Source of the DNA: CAWGMT01 sp963823675
Lineage (GTDB): Bacteria > Planctomycetota > Planctomycetia > Isosphaerales > Isosphaeraceae
Reading direction: 5' to 3'
Assembly (NCBI GenBank): GCA_963823675.1
Contig: CAWGMT010000007.1
Coordinates: 248,001-312,000 of the forward strand
Length of the DNA: 64,000 nucleotides
Made by a program: the position numbers and the translations under genes
The notes under the pieces: generated by a model
What the model saw: the letters and a program-made list of their open reading frames with translations, nothing else
What the model was told of the DNA's origin: nothing
The model's database searches: none
Shown: piece after piece, positions 1 to 8,232 of the stretch
How positions within the stretch are numbered: position 1 is the stretch's first letter
Layout of the letters: every line of letters begins with the position of its first letter

Positions 1-564
1 GTCGCGGAGGGAAGTCGTCGCCTGGGTGGCGGGTATCGCGTCGATGCGCTGCTCCAGGACGCGCCGGTCGCCGGTGTAGTTGGAAATGACCGCCGCTTTG
101 TCGGCGAACGCGATCACCATCGCCAGGTCGTCGGAGCCCATCTCCTGGACAATCTTCCTGGCCGCTTGCTTGGCCTGGGCCAGGCGGCTGGGCGCGACGT
201 CGGTGGCCGACATGCTCGCGGAGTTGTCGATCATGAGCACATATCGTTGACCTTGAGACCCCGAGCCCTTGGTCCGCGGGCCAGCCAGGGCCAGCATTGC
301 CAGGGCCACGGCCAGAAGCTGAAGGAACAAGAGCAGGTTGCGCCGCAGCCGCTGGAACAAACTGTTGACGTGGAGGTCTTCGAGGCTGCGTCGCCAGAGG
401 ATCGTGCTGGGCACTCTCACCGGCCGGCGCCGAAGCTTGAGGAAATAAAGCGCGATGATCCCCACCGGCACGCCGGCCAGCACGAACCACGCCGCCAGAC
501 CAAGCGGTGAATAGAACTCGAACGGAAAGCCCATCCGGCTCAATCGACCCCACATATCCATCAT
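1..564 (-). CDS. BatA-like von Willebrand factor A membrane protein (C-terminus cut by window edge)
   Basis: 188 codons are present and the C-terminus lies beyond position 1. The start at 564 is a double ATG preceded by GGGAGG. The N-terminus has a hydrophobic segment (residues about 17-40, LGLAAWFVLAGVPVGIIALYF), then the basic stretch KLRRRPVRVPS and a second hydrophobic segment (LLLFLQLLAVALAMLAL). A VWA domain follows, with the metal-binding motif DNSAS and the run MVIAFADKAAV. Double-helix-then-VWA is the layout of BatA/BatB proteins, which accompany MoxR and DUF58 proteins. In those families the module is proposed to act in metal-dependent assembly or envelope stress, but the precise role here is unknown. 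It is the last visible member of the minus-strand cluster, 20 bp after the small membrane protein. Confidence is high for family and low for function. Confidence 0.85.
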   Translation of the reverse strand, partial: MMDMWGRLSRMGFPFEFYSPLGLAAWFVLAGVPVGIIALYFLKLRRRPVRVPSTILWRRSLEDLHVNSLFQRLRRNLLLFLQLLAVALAMLALAGPRTKGSGSQGQRYVLMIDNSASMSATDVAPSRLAQAKQAARKIVQEMGSDDLAMVIAFADKAAVISNYTGDRRVLEQRIDAIPATQATTSLRD

Positions 565-584
565 CGCTTTCGCCTCCCGGCCGC

Positions 585-719
585 TCAAAGATCGAGTTCT
601 TCTTCGGGGATGTCTCGCCCCCCTCTACGGCGACGCACCATCATGAAGAGCAGGTAGGCCACGACCGCGCCGCCGGCGCCGAAGAAAACCCAGGGATTCG
701 TGACCATCCAGCGACTCAT
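585..719 (-). CDS. Small single-pass membrane protein in the MoxR/VWA cluster
   Basis: A 44-residue reading frame starting with ATG at 719 and ending TGA at 585, so it is easy to miss. The product begins MSRWMVTNPWVFFGAGGAVV, continues as a hydrophobic helix to about residue 27, then has a basic patch RRRRGG and an acidic tail ending EEELDL. This is a positive-inside single-span architecture. It sits 76 bp after the DUF58 gene and 20 bp before the VWA gene, all on the same strand, which argues for a real cotranscribed gene. I do not recognise a family. It could be a small subunit or anchor for the MoxR-VWA complex, which is inference from position only. Confidence 0.6.
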   Translation of the reverse strand: MSRWMVTNPWVFFGAGGAVVAYLLFMMVRRRRGGRDIPEEELDL

Positions 720-795
720 CTGGCAGCCTCACCTCGCCCGTGCTCCCACCAGTCGATCAAAGGCGAATCGCATGCAAAACCCGCGGCAGACCGTC

Positions 796-1740
796 TCACT
801 TGACCAGACCGCGCTGGCGGAGATAGTTCAATACCAGCTTATCGAACGGATGTTGATTGGTCGTGAAAATGTAAGTGATTCCCCGGCTGGTGCACCATTC
901 CTTCAAGCCGCCCACGAATGCGTTCAATGTGTCTTTGTAGCGTTTCAGGAGCGGCGCGCTCATAGTGACCTCGGCCATCTCGTCGTCCTCGGCGTCGACC
1001 AACCTCAGGTCGCCCACGAGATCCGGCTCGACCTCTTCCTGGCTCAAGATGTGGATGACGTAAATGTCCATGTTGCGAGCCAGGAGGTAACGGAGTGCGT
1101 CCTGATATCCGTGCTTGTCGAGGAAGTCGGAGATCACCACCACGACGCCCTTGCCCGCGTGCCGGATGGCAAACTCGCGCGCGGCCGAGGTCAGATCGCT
1201 GTTGCCCGACGCCTCCAGCCGATCGAGGTATTGCACGATCCGCCACATCTGGGAACGGCCGCGAATCCCGTGCAGCCCTCGATCCAGGCCCGCGCTGAAG
1301 GTGTCAACCAGCACGCGGTCGTGGTTCACCAGCCCGATGAACGAAAGGGCCGCGGCGACTTGCTTGCCATAGCGCAGCTTGGTCGGCGTACCGAAGTCCA
1401 TCGACAGGCTGGCGTCCAGCAGCGTGTAGACGTGGAGGTCCTCTTCCTCGAGAAAGAGCTTCAAGAAGAGCTTGTCAAGCCGCCCGTAGACGTTCCAGTC
1501 GATGTGCCGCAGGTCGTCCCCGACCGTGTAATTGCGATGTTCGGCGAACTCGACCGATGAGCCGCGGCGCTTGCTCTTCCGCTCACCTTTCATCCTGCCG
1601 ACGAAGATCTTGCGGCTGACCAGCTCGAGCTGTTCGAGCTTGTGCAGGAACTCCGGATCAAGGAGCGGCGACTCGGTCGAGCCCGATGCGCGCGCGGCCG
1701 CACCAGGCGCGGCGGGGGCAGAAGAGGAGGTGGCGGTCAT
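796..1740 (-). CDS. DUF58 family protein
   Basis: 314 residues, typical for DUF58. The N-terminal 20 residues are Ala/Ser-rich and low complexity. The family core is clear: ELVSRKIFVGRMKGERKSKR near residue 40, then the hallmark DLRHIDWNVYGRLDKLFLK at about 77-95. A VWA-like metal site DASLS begins at residue 109. DUF58 proteins are usually encoded next to MoxR ATPases and VWA proteins, and that is the arrangement here, with moxR and a three-helix gene upstream and a VWA gene downstream. The gene lies 157 bp after the three-helix gene, and that gap carries a hairpin repeat. The biochemical function of DUF58 is not established. ATG 1740 is chosen because the sequence upstream holds the repeat. 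Family call is confident. Confidence 0.9.
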   Translation of the reverse strand: MTATSSSAPAAPGAAARASGSTESPLLDPEFLHKLEQLELVSRKIFVGRMKGERKSKRRGSSVEFAEHRNYTVGDDLRHIDWNVYGRLDKLFLKLFLEEEDLHVYTLLDASLSMDFGTPTKLRYGKQVAAALSFIGLVNHDRVLVDTFSAGLDRGLHGIRGRSQMWRIVQYLDRLEASGNSDLTSAAREFAIRHAGKGVVVVISDFLDKHGYQDALRYLLARNMDIYVIHILSQEEVEPDLVGDLRLVDAEDDEMAEVTMSAPLLKRYKDTLNAFVGGLKEWCTSRGITYIFTTNQHPFDKLVLNYLRQRGLVK

Positions 1741-1764
1741 CGAAGGTGCTCTTTATGACATGTT

Positions 1765-1815
1765 GTAGTCATCACGCTCCGCGTGATGGTCCGTCACGCG
1801 GAGCGCGACGACTAC
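1765..1815. repeat. REP-like hairpin of the GTAGTCATCACGCTCCGCG family
   Basis: A near-perfect inverted repeat with arms of 22 bases (20 of 22 pair) and a 7-base loop. The left arm contains the smaller palindrome CATCACGC-TCC-GCGTGATG. The same sequence recurs at 11925-12020 and at both ends of 20545-20734. It lies between a three-helix gene and the DUF58 gene, so it could affect transcript processing inside the operon. Confidence 0.85.
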
Positions 1816-1897
1816 GACAATTGGTTTTGATCGGCACGCACCGCGTGAAGTTCCGTCGCGCCGACTGCACTTGGTTTCGATCGGTTCGATCATTGGC

Positions 1898-2263
1898 TCA
1901 GCCCAGCCGGTCCGAGACCCAGAAAAGTGAGATCATCACGGTCACGGCCACGCCCAATCCCAGCAGCCACGGCACGAGCGCGGCCAGAAAGATGAACCAC
2001 CGCGCCTTCAATCGCAAGGGCGGGCAGCGATGCAAGAACCCTAAAGCGGTCAGCCAGCTTTCCAGGATCACGAGTGATCCCGCCGCCGCCGTGGCCACCG
2101 CCACGGCCGGCTCGGTCGTCCAGGCCGCGAGCGAAAGCGCCAAAAGTAATGCGCACAAACCGATCAGGCACATCAGGTCGCCGGTCGTGAAGATCAGCGG
2201 CTCGTGCTTGGGGGGGAGGCAATCCTGCGTGAGCGCCGGCGGTGGATCGTAGATGTCGTGCAT
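1898..2263 (-). CDS. Three-helix membrane protein between moxR and DUF58
   Basis: 121 residues with ATG at 2263, only 6 bp after the moxR stop codon, so translation is probably coupled. There are three hydrophobic segments: residues about 31-48 (LMCLIGLCALLLALSLAAW), 52-75, and 89-115 (FIFLAALVPWLLGLGVAVTV). The soluble N-terminus starts MHDIYDPPPALTQD. I recognise no named domain. Small multi-span proteins are common inside planctomycete MoxR/DUF58 clusters. Its position suggests a membrane component of the same system. Real gene with good confidence, function unknown. Confidence 0.75.
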   Translation of the reverse strand: MHDIYDPPPALTQDCLPPKHEPLIFTTGDLMCLIGLCALLLALSLAAWTTEPAVAVATAAAGSLVILESWLTALGFLHRCPPLRLKARWFIFLAALVPWLLGLGVAVTVMISLFWVSDRLG

Positions 2264-2269
2264 GTTGGT

Positions 2270-3295
2270 TCACGCCACGGCTGAGCGGGCCTCCGCCTTT
2301 TCGGGTACGGCATCGAGCACCTTGAGCAGCACGTCGTCGGGATCGATCCCTTCGGCCTGGGCTTCGAAGTTCAGCAGCACGCGGTGCCGGAGGCCGGGAA
2401 GATAGACGCGGCGCAGGTCTTCGAAGCTCACATTATACCGGCCATCGAGCAGGGCCCGCACCTTGGCGGCCAGGACCAGGGTCTGCACGCCGCGCGGGCT
2501 GCTTCCCCAGCGAATGTACTTGGTGGTCACGTCGGCGGCGAACTCTCCCCCCGGATGCGTCGCCAGCGCCAGGCGGATGGCATAATCCTGCACGTGGGGA
2601 GCGACGATCACTTCACGGATCAGCGACTGCATCCGCAAGAGCGTCTCGCCGTCCAGCACCTTCTCGGCCTTCGGCGTTTCGCCCCGGGTCGTGCGGTCGA
2701 GGATCGTGCTCAGCTCGTCTCGGGTCGAGTAACCCACGATCAGCTTGAGCAGAAAACGGTCGAGCTGCGCCTCGGGCAAGGGATAGGTCCCTTCCTGCTC
2801 GATCGGGTTCTGGGTCGCCATCACGAAGAACGGTTCCTTGAGCCGGTGGATGTGGCCGCCGACCGTGACGGAGTGCTCTTGCATCGCCTCGAGCAGCGCG
2901 GACTGGGTTTTGGGTGTGGCCCGATTGATCTCGTCGGCCAGCACGATCTGTGAGAAGACCGGTCCGGGCTGAAACTCGAAAACGCGCCGGCCGTCGGGCA
3001 GCTCCATGACCACGTTGGTGCCGATGATGTCCGCGGGCATCAGGTCGGGCGTGAATTGAATCCGGTTGAAGTCGAGCGACACCGCGTCGGCCAGAGTGCG
3101 CACCAGGAGCGTCTTGCCCAGGCCGGGCACGCCTTCCAAGAGCGCGTGCCCGCCGATGAAGAGGCAGGTCAAGACGCCATGCACGATCTCGTCGTGTCCG
3201 ACGATCACCTTGGAGATCTCGCCCTTGACGCGCTCGTAAGCCGTGCGAAACTCCTCCGATCGGGCTTCCATCGATCCGGGGAAAACCGTTGACAT
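2270..3295 (-). CDS. moxR: MoxR family AAA+ ATPase
   Basis: 341 residues from ATG 3295, which has AGAAAGGAA just upstream. Longer upstream reading is rejected because it is low-complexity and overlaps the preceding gene. Walker A is GVPGLGKT (about residues 55-62). Walker B is VLADEINRA with the catalytic DE near 121-122. The MoxR signature DEINRATPKTQSALLEAMQE and sensor 1 ATQNPIEQEGTYPLPEAQLD are intact. MoxR ATPases act as chaperone-like remodellers with VWA-domain partners, often inserting metals or activating complexes. Here the partners are the large VWA protein immediately upstream and the DUF58 and BatA-like genes downstream. It is complete and unbroken, and the length is normal for the family. 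Confidence 0.95.
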   Translation of the reverse strand: MSTVFPGSMEARSEEFRTAYERVKGEISKVIVGHDEIVHGVLTCLFIGGHALLEGVPGLGKTLLVRTLADAVSLDFNRIQFTPDLMPADIIGTNVVMELPDGRRVFEFQPGPVFSQIVLADEINRATPKTQSALLEAMQEHSVTVGGHIHRLKEPFFVMATQNPIEQEGTYPLPEAQLDRFLLKLIVGYSTRDELSTILDRTTRGETPKAEKVLDGETLLRMQSLIREVIVAPHVQDYAIRLALATHPGGEFAADVTTKYIRWGSSPRGVQTLVLAAKVRALLDGRYNVSFEDLRRVYLPGLRHRVLLNFEAQAEGIDPDDVLLKVLDAVPEKAEARSAVA

Positions 3296-3386
3296 CGCTT
3301 GAGTTCCTTTCTGTTGAACAGGTTGGTGGCTGGCTTGCGGTCGAAAGATCAAAGGGCGGCGGCGCGGCCGTGCATGGTTACTTTCT

Positions 3387-6300
3387 TCAGGCGCCGGGAG
3401 TCCTCGGGTCTTTGGTCCTTTCTTTATCCTTCTCCCGTTCCTCCCAGACGCGCTGCTTGGCCTTGAGCAGCCGGTTGGTATAGCCCTGGTTATCCGCCGG
3501 AGCGGGGCTGGCCGCGATGCTCGGAGCCTGGGCCCTTTCCGCCGCGCGAGCGACGTCACGGACCGCGCCTCCCTCCAAGAGCGGTTCGCCGATCTCAGCC
3601 CCGGGCGCCGCGACGGGGAAGGGGAGCGGCTCGGCTTCCCGCTGGCTCACCGTCCGGGAACGATCGAGCTGTTCGCTCACCTCCGCCTTGCGGCTCTTCA
3701 GCTTGTCCATGTAGTCGGTCGCAGGCGTTGGTTCCTGCCCGCGGAGCTTGCGCCACTCGTTGGCGATCGTGAGCTTGATCCAGTCCAGGTCGAGCGCGAT
3801 GCGCCGGACCGCGACGTCGCCCAGGAACATGCAGGCCGCCAGCCAGATCAGGACCGGCCAGAGAGGAGCCAGCGAGTGGGGATTGATCAGAGCCGGATCG
3901 CGCCGGAAGTGATCGACTCCCTCGAGGGTGCGCGCCAGGTCGATCCGCCCATCCGGCGTCTGCTTCCAGTTGACGACCTGTCCGTCGGTGATCGAAGCCA
4001 GCGTCTCGAGTGTCGTCGGGTTGGAGCGCAGCTCGCGATACTCATCCGAGTAAGGCACCGACACTCCCGAGGAAATCACGCCTTGAACGTTCTCGGGCCC
4101 GCGATATCCCAGGTTGACAAAGTAATTCCCGCTTCCCTCCGCGTTCTCGATCGTCGCCTCGTAACGGCCGGGAGCGGTCTGTTCCAGTTGGATCGACGAC
4201 GACTTGAGGTCGGGGTTGACCACGTTGCCCTGAATCTGAAGAAAGTTGAGGAACTGGCGATCTTTGTCGAGCGCGTTGACAACCACCTTGATGCGTCCCT
4301 CTTCGCGGCGGATGTTCAAGGTCAGGTTGCCTCGGTCGGCGGGCCGCATCGACCAGCGGATCACTTGAGACCAGAACCCCGCGTAACTTTGCCAGTCCGG
4401 CCACGCCTTGGCCCACTTGCGCCCGGCGTCGGAGGTGAAGACGAGCGATCGGCCCAGTCCATAGGACCAGTGCGCCAGGATCGGGTTGAGCTGACCGGTC
4501 GGCAACGGCGAAACGATCGGGATCTCGACCAGCTCGTTCTCCTTGGGCGACGTCAAGACCAACCCGGTGATGGCCGGCAACGGGTCGGAAAGCCGCAACA
4601 CGGGCTCGGTGAGCGGATAGTTGATCTTGGGCAGCCAGGGTGTTTGGTGCTCGAAGATGAGCGGGCGCGAGATCGACCGGGCTTCCTTCTGGTAAATCCG
4701 CGGCAGGGCCTTGGGATTGGTCACGTTGTAGAACCGGCCCTTGGTCCGCACGGCCAGGTTCCGCATCACGCTGGCCGCGCCCGGATCGTTGCCGTGGGCG
4801 GCCGTCAGTACCGCGGTGACGGTGACCTTGCTGGCGACAAGTTGAGCGATGACACGATTGCTGGGCGGCGTCGGATCGCCGTCACTGATGACGACGATAT
4901 GCTTGCTCATCGCATCCGGAATCGCGTTGAGGCCCCTCATCGCCATCTGGAGCGAAGGGTCGAAATCCGGCATGTCGCCGGGTGTCATGCGGTCGATCGA
5001 GCGGAGCATGGTGTTACGGCCCGACCCGATTGGTCGCAGCGGAAAAAGCCAGGCTTCCTGACCCTCCCAGTGCAACAGGCCGGCATAGTCATAGCTGGAA
5101 AGCGCGTGGATTGCCGCCTTGGCCACGACCTTCTGCCAGTAATTGCCCTCGGCAATTTCGCTGGCGTGCATGATCAACGCCATCGCGCCGATCCCCTGGA
5201 CCTTGAGCGCCTTGATCTGCATGTCGACCGGCAGCGCCTTTTCGACCGGCGTGTTCATCCAGCCGCCGGCCCCGAAGCTGTCGCTGCCCCCGAGCATGAC
5301 CAGCCCGGCCCCCATGTCATGGCAGTTGGAAGCCAGAAGCTGGTGCTGGCTCTCGGTGAACGCCTCCTTGGGGACGTTGCCCAGGATCACCGCGTCATAG
5401 GGTTGAAGCTGGGCCAGGTCGGTCGGCAACGGATCGCCGCCGACGCCGCCCGAGCCGTCGATCCGCGGCGCGACCAGGACCTTGACCTCGATTTCCTTCT
5501 CACGCAGCGCCTTGACCAGCTCGGCATGCTCGCCCCGCGTCCCCTCGATCAAGAGGACCTGGGCCTTCCCCCTGGCATGGGTAAAGCCTTCGGCCACGTT
5601 GTTGATCGCGCGGCGGTCACCGCTATCCTTGTCGGGTACGAACTCGGCGGAAAACGTGTAGAAGTTCGGCTCGGTGATGAGCTGTTTGAGCGTGAAGACG
5701 TTGACGCCGCGCTGGAGCTCCACGGGAGCCGGCTGTTCATTGCCCACCGCGGGAGCGCGATAATTGTCGGCCTTCTGAAAGACCTGGAGCGTCCCCCGGC
5801 CTGGTTCGCTCGCCCGGATGACCACATTGATATTGACGGTCTCGCCCTTCTTGACGTCGGGGGGAATCGAGACTTTCTCGACCAGGACTTCGCGGTCGTA
5901 GTGGTATTCAATCGGCAGGACGTCGACCTGCACGCCCAGCGACTTGGCGGTCGTCGCCTGCTCGAGCAGGTTGCCCCGGTTCTCGTTGCCGTCGGAGATC
6001 ATGACGATCCGCCGCGCGGTGTCCTCGGGAGAGGTGGCCAGAGCCAGCTTCAAGGCCGCGCCCAGGTCGGTGTTCTCATTGTCGATCGTGCTCTCGACAC
6101 CCAGCAGGTTGAGCTCGCTCGGGGCAGGGGGGACCTCGACGCGCGGCTCCCTGCCGAAAACGATGACCCCCGACAGGTCGTCGCGCCGCCGCTTCTTCGA
6201 CGCATCGGTCACGTACTCGAGCGCTGCCTTCTGAGCTTCACGGGGCACGCTGTTGGACGCGTCGATCAGGAATATCGTCGTCAGGCGATCCGACCGGCGA

Positions 6301-6497
6301 ACCGACTGAAGATCCGCGAGCGCCAGCACGATGAGCGAGATGACGAGAACCCGAAACAGGATCGCCAGCGTCCGCCTCAACGGCCCCAGCCCGGCCAGGC
6401 TGCGGTAGCTGATCCAGACGAGGGGTGGCAGGAGGAGCGGAATCAGAATCAGCCAGCCGGGGTTGCCGAAGCTGATCGACCAGTTGCCCCCACTCAT
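3387..6497 (-). CDS. Large membrane protein with two von Willebrand A regions and a glutamine-amidotransferase-like domain
   Basis: 1,036 residues, starting at ATG 6497 behind GGGAGGATGGGACA. Two membrane helices lie at residues about 13-32 and 43-62. The first VWA domain has IFLIDASNS (metal site D79-S81-S83) and ISDGNENRG. A class-I glutamine-amidotransferase-like fold spans about 310-420 (VLLIEGTRGEHAELVKAL, VMLGGSDSFGAGGW). A second VWA-like region contains HIVVISDGDPTPP. A further helix (PLWPVLIWLAACMFLGDVAV) comes before a charged cytoplasmic tail ending in a Lys/Glu-rich stretch. This architecture is common beside MoxR in planctomycetes and bacteroidetes. The amidotransferase-like part shows no obvious catalytic triad, so it is probably structural. 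It lies 91 bp upstream of moxR and 24 bp downstream of the NHL gene. Domain identity is confident; role unknown. Confidence 0.88.
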   Translation of the reverse strand: MSGGNWSISFGNPGWLILIPLLLPPLVWISYRSLAGLGPLRRTLAILFRVLVISLIVLALADLQSVRRSDRLTTIFLIDASNSVPREAQKAALEYVTDASKKRRRDDLSGVIVFGREPRVEVPPAPSELNLLGVESTIDNENTDLGAALKLALATSPEDTARRIVMISDGNENRGNLLEQATTAKSLGVQVDVLPIEYHYDREVLVEKVSIPPDVKKGETVNINVVIRASEPGRGTLQVFQKADNYRAPAVGNEQPAPVELQRGVNVFTLKQLITEPNFYTFSAEFVPDKDSGDRRAINNVAEGFTHARGKAQVLLIEGTRGEHAELVKALREKEIEVKVLVAPRIDGSGGVGGDPLPTDLAQLQPYDAVILGNVPKEAFTESQHQLLASNCHDMGAGLVMLGGSDSFGAGGWMNTPVEKALPVDMQIKALKVQGIGAMALIMHASEIAEGNYWQKVVAKAAIHALSSYDYAGLLHWEGQEAWLFPLRPIGSGRNTMLRSIDRMTPGDMPDFDPSLQMAMRGLNAIPDAMSKHIVVISDGDPTPPSNRVIAQLVASKVTVTAVLTAAHGNDPGAASVMRNLAVRTKGRFYNVTNPKALPRIYQKEARSISRPLIFEHQTPWLPKINYPLTEPVLRLSDPLPAITGLVLTSPKENELVEIPIVSPLPTGQLNPILAHWSYGLGRSLVFTSDAGRKWAKAWPDWQSYAGFWSQVIRWSMRPADRGNLTLNIRREEGRIKVVVNALDKDRQFLNFLQIQGNVVNPDLKSSSIQLEQTAPGRYEATIENAEGSGNYFVNLGYRGPENVQGVISSGVSVPYSDEYRELRSNPTTLETLASITDGQVVNWKQTPDGRIDLARTLEGVDHFRRDPALINPHSLAPLWPVLIWLAACMFLGDVAVRRIALDLDWIKLTIANEWRKLRGQEPTPATDYMDKLKSRKAEVSEQLDRSRTVSQREAEPLPFPVAAPGAEIGEPLLEGGAVRDVARAAERAQAPSIAASPAPADNQGYTNRLLKAKQRVWEEREKDKERTKDPRTPGA

Positions 6498-6521
6498 TGT
6501 CCCATCCTCCCAGGACCGATC

Positions 6522-7466
6522 TTAGAGCCGAAACCGCTGCACGCGATGGTTGTTCGAGTCGACCACCGATACCTGGCACCGGCTATCGACGGCCAAGGCG
6601 TAAGGATTATAGAGCTGGCCCCGTCCTCGCCCCGCGCTTCCCCACATTCCCAGGGACTTGCCGTCAAGAGTGAACTTCTGGACGCGGTGATTGCCATACT
6701 CGCAGACATAGAGCCGATGATCGGGCCCGATCGCCAGGTCGTAAGGATAGCACATCTGCCCTGGCTCCTCGCCGCGCGTCCCCCAGGAATTAAGCAGTTT
6801 TCCCTGGGTGTCGAAGACCTGAATGCGATGATTGCAACTGTCGGCAACGAAAAGGCGGTCCTCCTCGTCGATCGCCAGGGCGCGCGGTTTCAAGAACTCT
6901 CCCAGCTCGTAACCATGCCCGCCCCACTGGCGCAGCCATTCCCCCTCCGGCGAGAAGACCTGGATCCGGTCGTTTTCGCCATACTCGGCCACATAGAAGT
7001 TGCCGGCGCGGTCGATCACCACATCGGTCGGATAGCCGAATCGTCCCGGAGTCGTGCCCTGCACGCCGTCGCCGAGCTGGAACAAGAGCTCGCCGGACTC
7101 GCTGTAAATGAGCACGCGGTAAAAGTGGGTGTCCGCCACCAGCAGCCGCCCCAGGCGATCGACCGTCAAGCCGCTCGGCCCGTCGACATTGAACTCGGGC
7201 GTCCGCCAGCCGCGGAGGTAGTGGCCCTCGCGGTCGAATACCTGGATCCGGTCGGTAAGATCCGCCAGATACAGATGGTCCTCCGCGTCGAAGGCAGCGA
7301 CCCGCGGCTTGTGCAAATGCCCGGCCTTGATCCCGTGCACCCCCCAAACCAGCTCGGGAGCCGAACCGGCAGGCAGGTCGCAACCGGCCAGCGCAAGCGA
7401 CAACAGCACCAGCGCCGCCCGGGACAGAATGCCCCGATTGGCTTGCTTTCCGACTTGATGGAGCAA
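6522..7466 (-). CDS. NHL-repeat lipoprotein
   Basis: 314 residues, apparently initiated at TTG 7466 with GAGG upstream. The signal peptide (SRAALVLLSLALAGCDL) ends in a lipobox LAGC, so the mature protein should be a membrane-anchored lipoprotein. The rest is six NHL blades, each with a run such as PRALAIDEEDRLFVADSCNH followed by RIQVF and a Gly-Trp-rich turn (LNSWGTRGEEPGQ). NHL propellers mediate protein or ligand binding and have no inherent catalysis. It is the first gene of the minus-strand MoxR/VWA cluster. A role in substrate recognition for that system is inference. Complete and unbroken. Confidence 0.88.
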   Translation of the reverse strand: MLHQVGKQANRGILSRAALVLLSLALAGCDLPAGSAPELVWGVHGIKAGHLHKPRVAAFDAEDHLYLADLTDRIQVFDREGHYLRGWRTPEFNVDGPSGLTVDRLGRLLVADTHFYRVLIYSESGELLFQLGDGVQGTTPGRFGYPTDVVIDRAGNFYVAEYGENDRIQVFSPEGEWLRQWGGHGYELGEFLKPRALAIDEEDRLFVADSCNHRIQVFDTQGKLLNSWGTRGEEPGQMCYPYDLAIGPDHRLYVCEYGNHRVQKFTLDGKSLGMWGSAGRGRGQLYNPYALAVDSRCQVSVVDSNNHRVQRFRL

Positions 7467-7606
7467 GTGACACTACCTCGCAATCCGTGTTGACGTTCCA
7501 GAGCACACGAGCGTTACCCTAGAATCTAATGACTGATTTGCCTCGGACGCAAGTCCTAGGTTGTTCGTTTTCCGGATTCGGTTGTCTTTCAGGAGGACGA
7601 TCGGGC

Positions 7607-7911
7607 ATGCCCGAGTGGGTGTCAGTTTGCCGGTTGGACGAGGTTCCCGCGGGACGGGGGCGTTCCCTGGACGCGGCCGGGCTGCGATTGGCGGTCTTTC
7701 GAATCGGCGACCAGGTCGTCGCGCTTTCCGGCGCTGCCCTCATGAGAACGGTCCGCTCGGGCACGGCTGGATCGAAGACGGCGAGTTAGTCTGCCCGCTG
7801 CACCACTGGCGCTTCCGCGTCGCCGACGGCCGCTGCACCACGATCCCTGGCAATTCCATCCATCGGTTCCGGTGCGAGGTGAGGGGGGAAGAGATCTGGG
7901 TGGAACTGTGA
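7607..7911 (+). CDS. Rieske [2Fe-2S] domain protein, NirD-like (one frame break near 7735)
   Basis: Starts ATG 7607 behind AGGAGG. The N-terminal half reads MPEWVSVCRLDEVPAGRGRS and VFRIGDQVVALSGA, then the frame changes near 7735. Downstream in the next frame the cluster motifs CPHENGPLG (first Cys-X-His) and CPLHHWRF (second Cys-X-X-His) follow, and the product ends EIWVEL. The first Cys-His motif sits exactly at the junction and needs one restored base. Together the pieces form a small Rieske protein of about 100 residues, like the NirD subunit or free-standing Rieske ferredoxins that feed electrons to oxygenases or reductases. It is divergent from the NHL gene and has no redox partner next to it. 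The break is probably an assembly deletion, since both halves look conserved. Confidence 0.75.
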
Positions 7912-8015
7912 TGCAGTGCGGGCACAACGGAACCGATTCCCCATCGCCGAACTACCGCTTCACGATACAATCAGAGAGTCGGCGCGTGTCTGGTGTTCAC
8001 TCCGGAGCGATTGCC

Positions 8016-8178
8016 ATGCCGGTACACGATTGGACCAGAGTTGAGGCAGGCGTATTCCATTCGTTTCATAGCCACTGACTGTTACGTGGAGGTCCCACTC
8101 GATGCAACATACGGGACCGCCTTTCAAGACATGCCCGCCTTCTGGCGCGAGGTCGTCGAGGGCGTGCGAATCGTTTAG
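8016..8178 (+). pseudogene. DUF4058-family remnant with a large internal deletion
   Basis: The frame from ATG 8016 gives MPVHDWTRVEAGVFHSFHSH and stops at 8078. This matches the conserved N-terminal signature of a DUF4058-like family common in planctomycetes (HDWTRVDAG-type start). Immediately afterwards another frame gives CYVEVPLDATYGTAFQDMPA and FWREVVEG, which resembles the C-terminal end of the same family. The middle, normally over 200 residues, is missing. A short duplication (MPAFWRDV) follows at 8182. The rest of 7912-8232 holds nothing else that I can support. It reads as a decayed gene. Confidence 0.55.
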
Positions 8179-8232
8179 AGGTATGCCGGCCTTCTGGCGC
8201 GACGTGCTCGCAACGGCAGGCCCGGATCAATC

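Noticed and set aside
3876..7493. A 1,205-codon open frame on the plus strand
   Set aside because: It is antisense to the VWA and NHL genes, whose domains, ribosome-binding sites and spacing are clear. High GC commonly leaves the opposite strand open. The translation is Arg/Asp/Leu-rich without domains.
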